From positions 1 through 13,155 of the forward strand of contig DASYUM010000128.1 of assembly GCA_036001225.1 (NCBI GenBank): DNA of 13,155 nucleotides. The letters are read 5' to 3'. Of the stretch, positions 12,696 through 13,155 are shown one piece after another. The notes below the pieces were generated by a model. It made no database searches, was not told the DNA's origin, and saw nothing but the letters and a program-made list of their open reading frames with translations. Numbering within the stretch: position 1 is the stretch's first letter; each line of letters opens with the position of its first letter. The DNA comes from DASYUM01 sp036001225 (GTDB lineage: Bacteria > Methylomirabilota > Methylomirabilia > Rokubacteriales > DASRDR01). The position numbers were made by a program, and so were the translations under genes.

Positions 12696-13155
12696 TCAGG
12701 CCGAGAGCCGCTCGGCGACCCTCCGGAGGTCCTCCACGAAGCGCTCGGTCTCGGCGTGGCGAGCGGCGTCGTCGGGCGCGCGCAAGATCGACGACGGGTG
12801 GACGGTCGCCATGGCCACCGGCCCCAGCAGGCTCGGCACGAACTCGCCACGCCGCTGGGTCACCTTGAAGGTCTTGCCGAGGAGGGCCTGGGCCGCGGTC
12901 GCCCCCAGGCACACGAGCACCTTCGGGCGGACGAGCCCGATCTCGGCCTCGAGCCACGGGCGGCAGGCCGCGATCTCGGCCGCGTTCGGCTTGGCGTGGA
13001 TCCGGCGTGTGCCACGCGGCTCCCACTTGAAGTGCTTGACGACGTTGGTGACGTAGACGCGGGTCCGGTCGATCCCGGCCTCGGCCAGCGCGCGGTCGAG
13101 CAGCCGGCCGGCGGGACCGACGAACGGACGCCCCTGCTGGTCCTCCTGGTCGCCC
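12696..13155 (-). CDS. udgX: UdgX-type uracil-DNA-binding protein (partial, N-terminus missing)
   Basis: The last 152 residues are visible; the start lies beyond the window. The first visible part, GDQEDQQGRPFVGPAGRLLD, is the N-terminal active-site region of family 4-like uracil-DNA glycosylases. It is followed by VYVTNVVKHFKW, then GTRRIHAKPN with the RRIH of UdgX (codons at 12996-13007). In the Mycobacterium smegmatis UdgX the His of this loop forms a covalent bond with uracil-DNA. VCLGATAAQALLG and the C-terminal motif ATVHPSSILRAPD complete the fold. Family Fe-S ligands are represented by the Cys in AACRPWL and probably the Cys in VCLGAT; the N-terminal pair is out of view. The RRIH loop separates it from ordinary family 4 enzymes, so the call is firm. 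Confidence 0.93.
   Translation of the reverse strand, partial: GDQEDQQGRPFVGPAGRLLDRALAEAGIDRTRVYVTNVVKHFKWEPRGTRRIHAKPNAAEIAACRPWLEAEIGLVRPKVLVCLGATAAQALLGKTFKVTQRRGEFVPSLLGPVAMATVHPSSILRAPDDAARHAETERFVEDLRRVAERLSA

Overview
This is a very GC-rich, tightly packed bacterial chromosome segment. Gene density, GTG starts, Shine-Dalgarno (SD) sites of the AGGAGG type and near-consensus sigma70 promoters all fit a Gram-negative-type bacterium. The mix of a c-type-haem sensor cyclase, UdgX, GlgX and several small unknown proteins reminds me of soil or subsurface lineages such as Candidatus Rokubacteria/Methylomirabilota. That placement is an impression from composition and gene style, not a demonstrated identity. 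Nothing indicates a plasmid, prophage, CRISPR array, rRNA or tRNA.

Layout. (1) 1-2888, minus strand: an ABC importer operon, transcribed binding protein -> ATPase -> permease (cut by the window start), of the FbpABC/AfuABC type. (2) 2889-3073: a divergent promoter region holding a perfect 14-bp tandem repeat between two -35 boxes. (3) 3074-4084, plus: an AI-2E/PerM-family membrane protein. It converges on and overlaps by 35 bp a minus-strand operon (4050-6266) of Nfu-type Fe-S scaffold -> ATP-grasp ligase -> eight-cysteine YkgJ/DUF3109-like protein. (4) 6462-7691, plus: three small tightly coupled genes of unknown function. (5) 7825-10002, minus: glycogen debranching enzyme GlgX. (6) 10128-12054, plus: a 35-aa zinc-ribbon microprotein that looks leaderless, then a membrane class III nucleotide cyclase with a periplasmic CxxCH haem motif. 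(7) 12225-12482, plus: a small zinc-ribbon protein behind a strong promoter with an operator-like palindrome. (8) 12696-13155, minus: the C-terminal part of a UdgX-type uracil-DNA-binding protein.

The most interesting non-coding feature is a dispersed element present twice, in opposite orientation, at 7688-7828 and 12479-12674. Both copies fill the gap between convergent genes and are bounded by CTAG at each end. Both carry two hairpins, one of which shows a compensatory base-pair change, and their boundary CTAGs supply the TAG stop of three of the four flanking genes. I do not recognise it as a named family. Other unusual items are an 18-bp perfect tandem duplication across the overlapping ends of two convergent genes, a 12-bp tandem repeat of a start codon region, and a Glu/Thr pair at the substrate-selecting positions of the cyclase.
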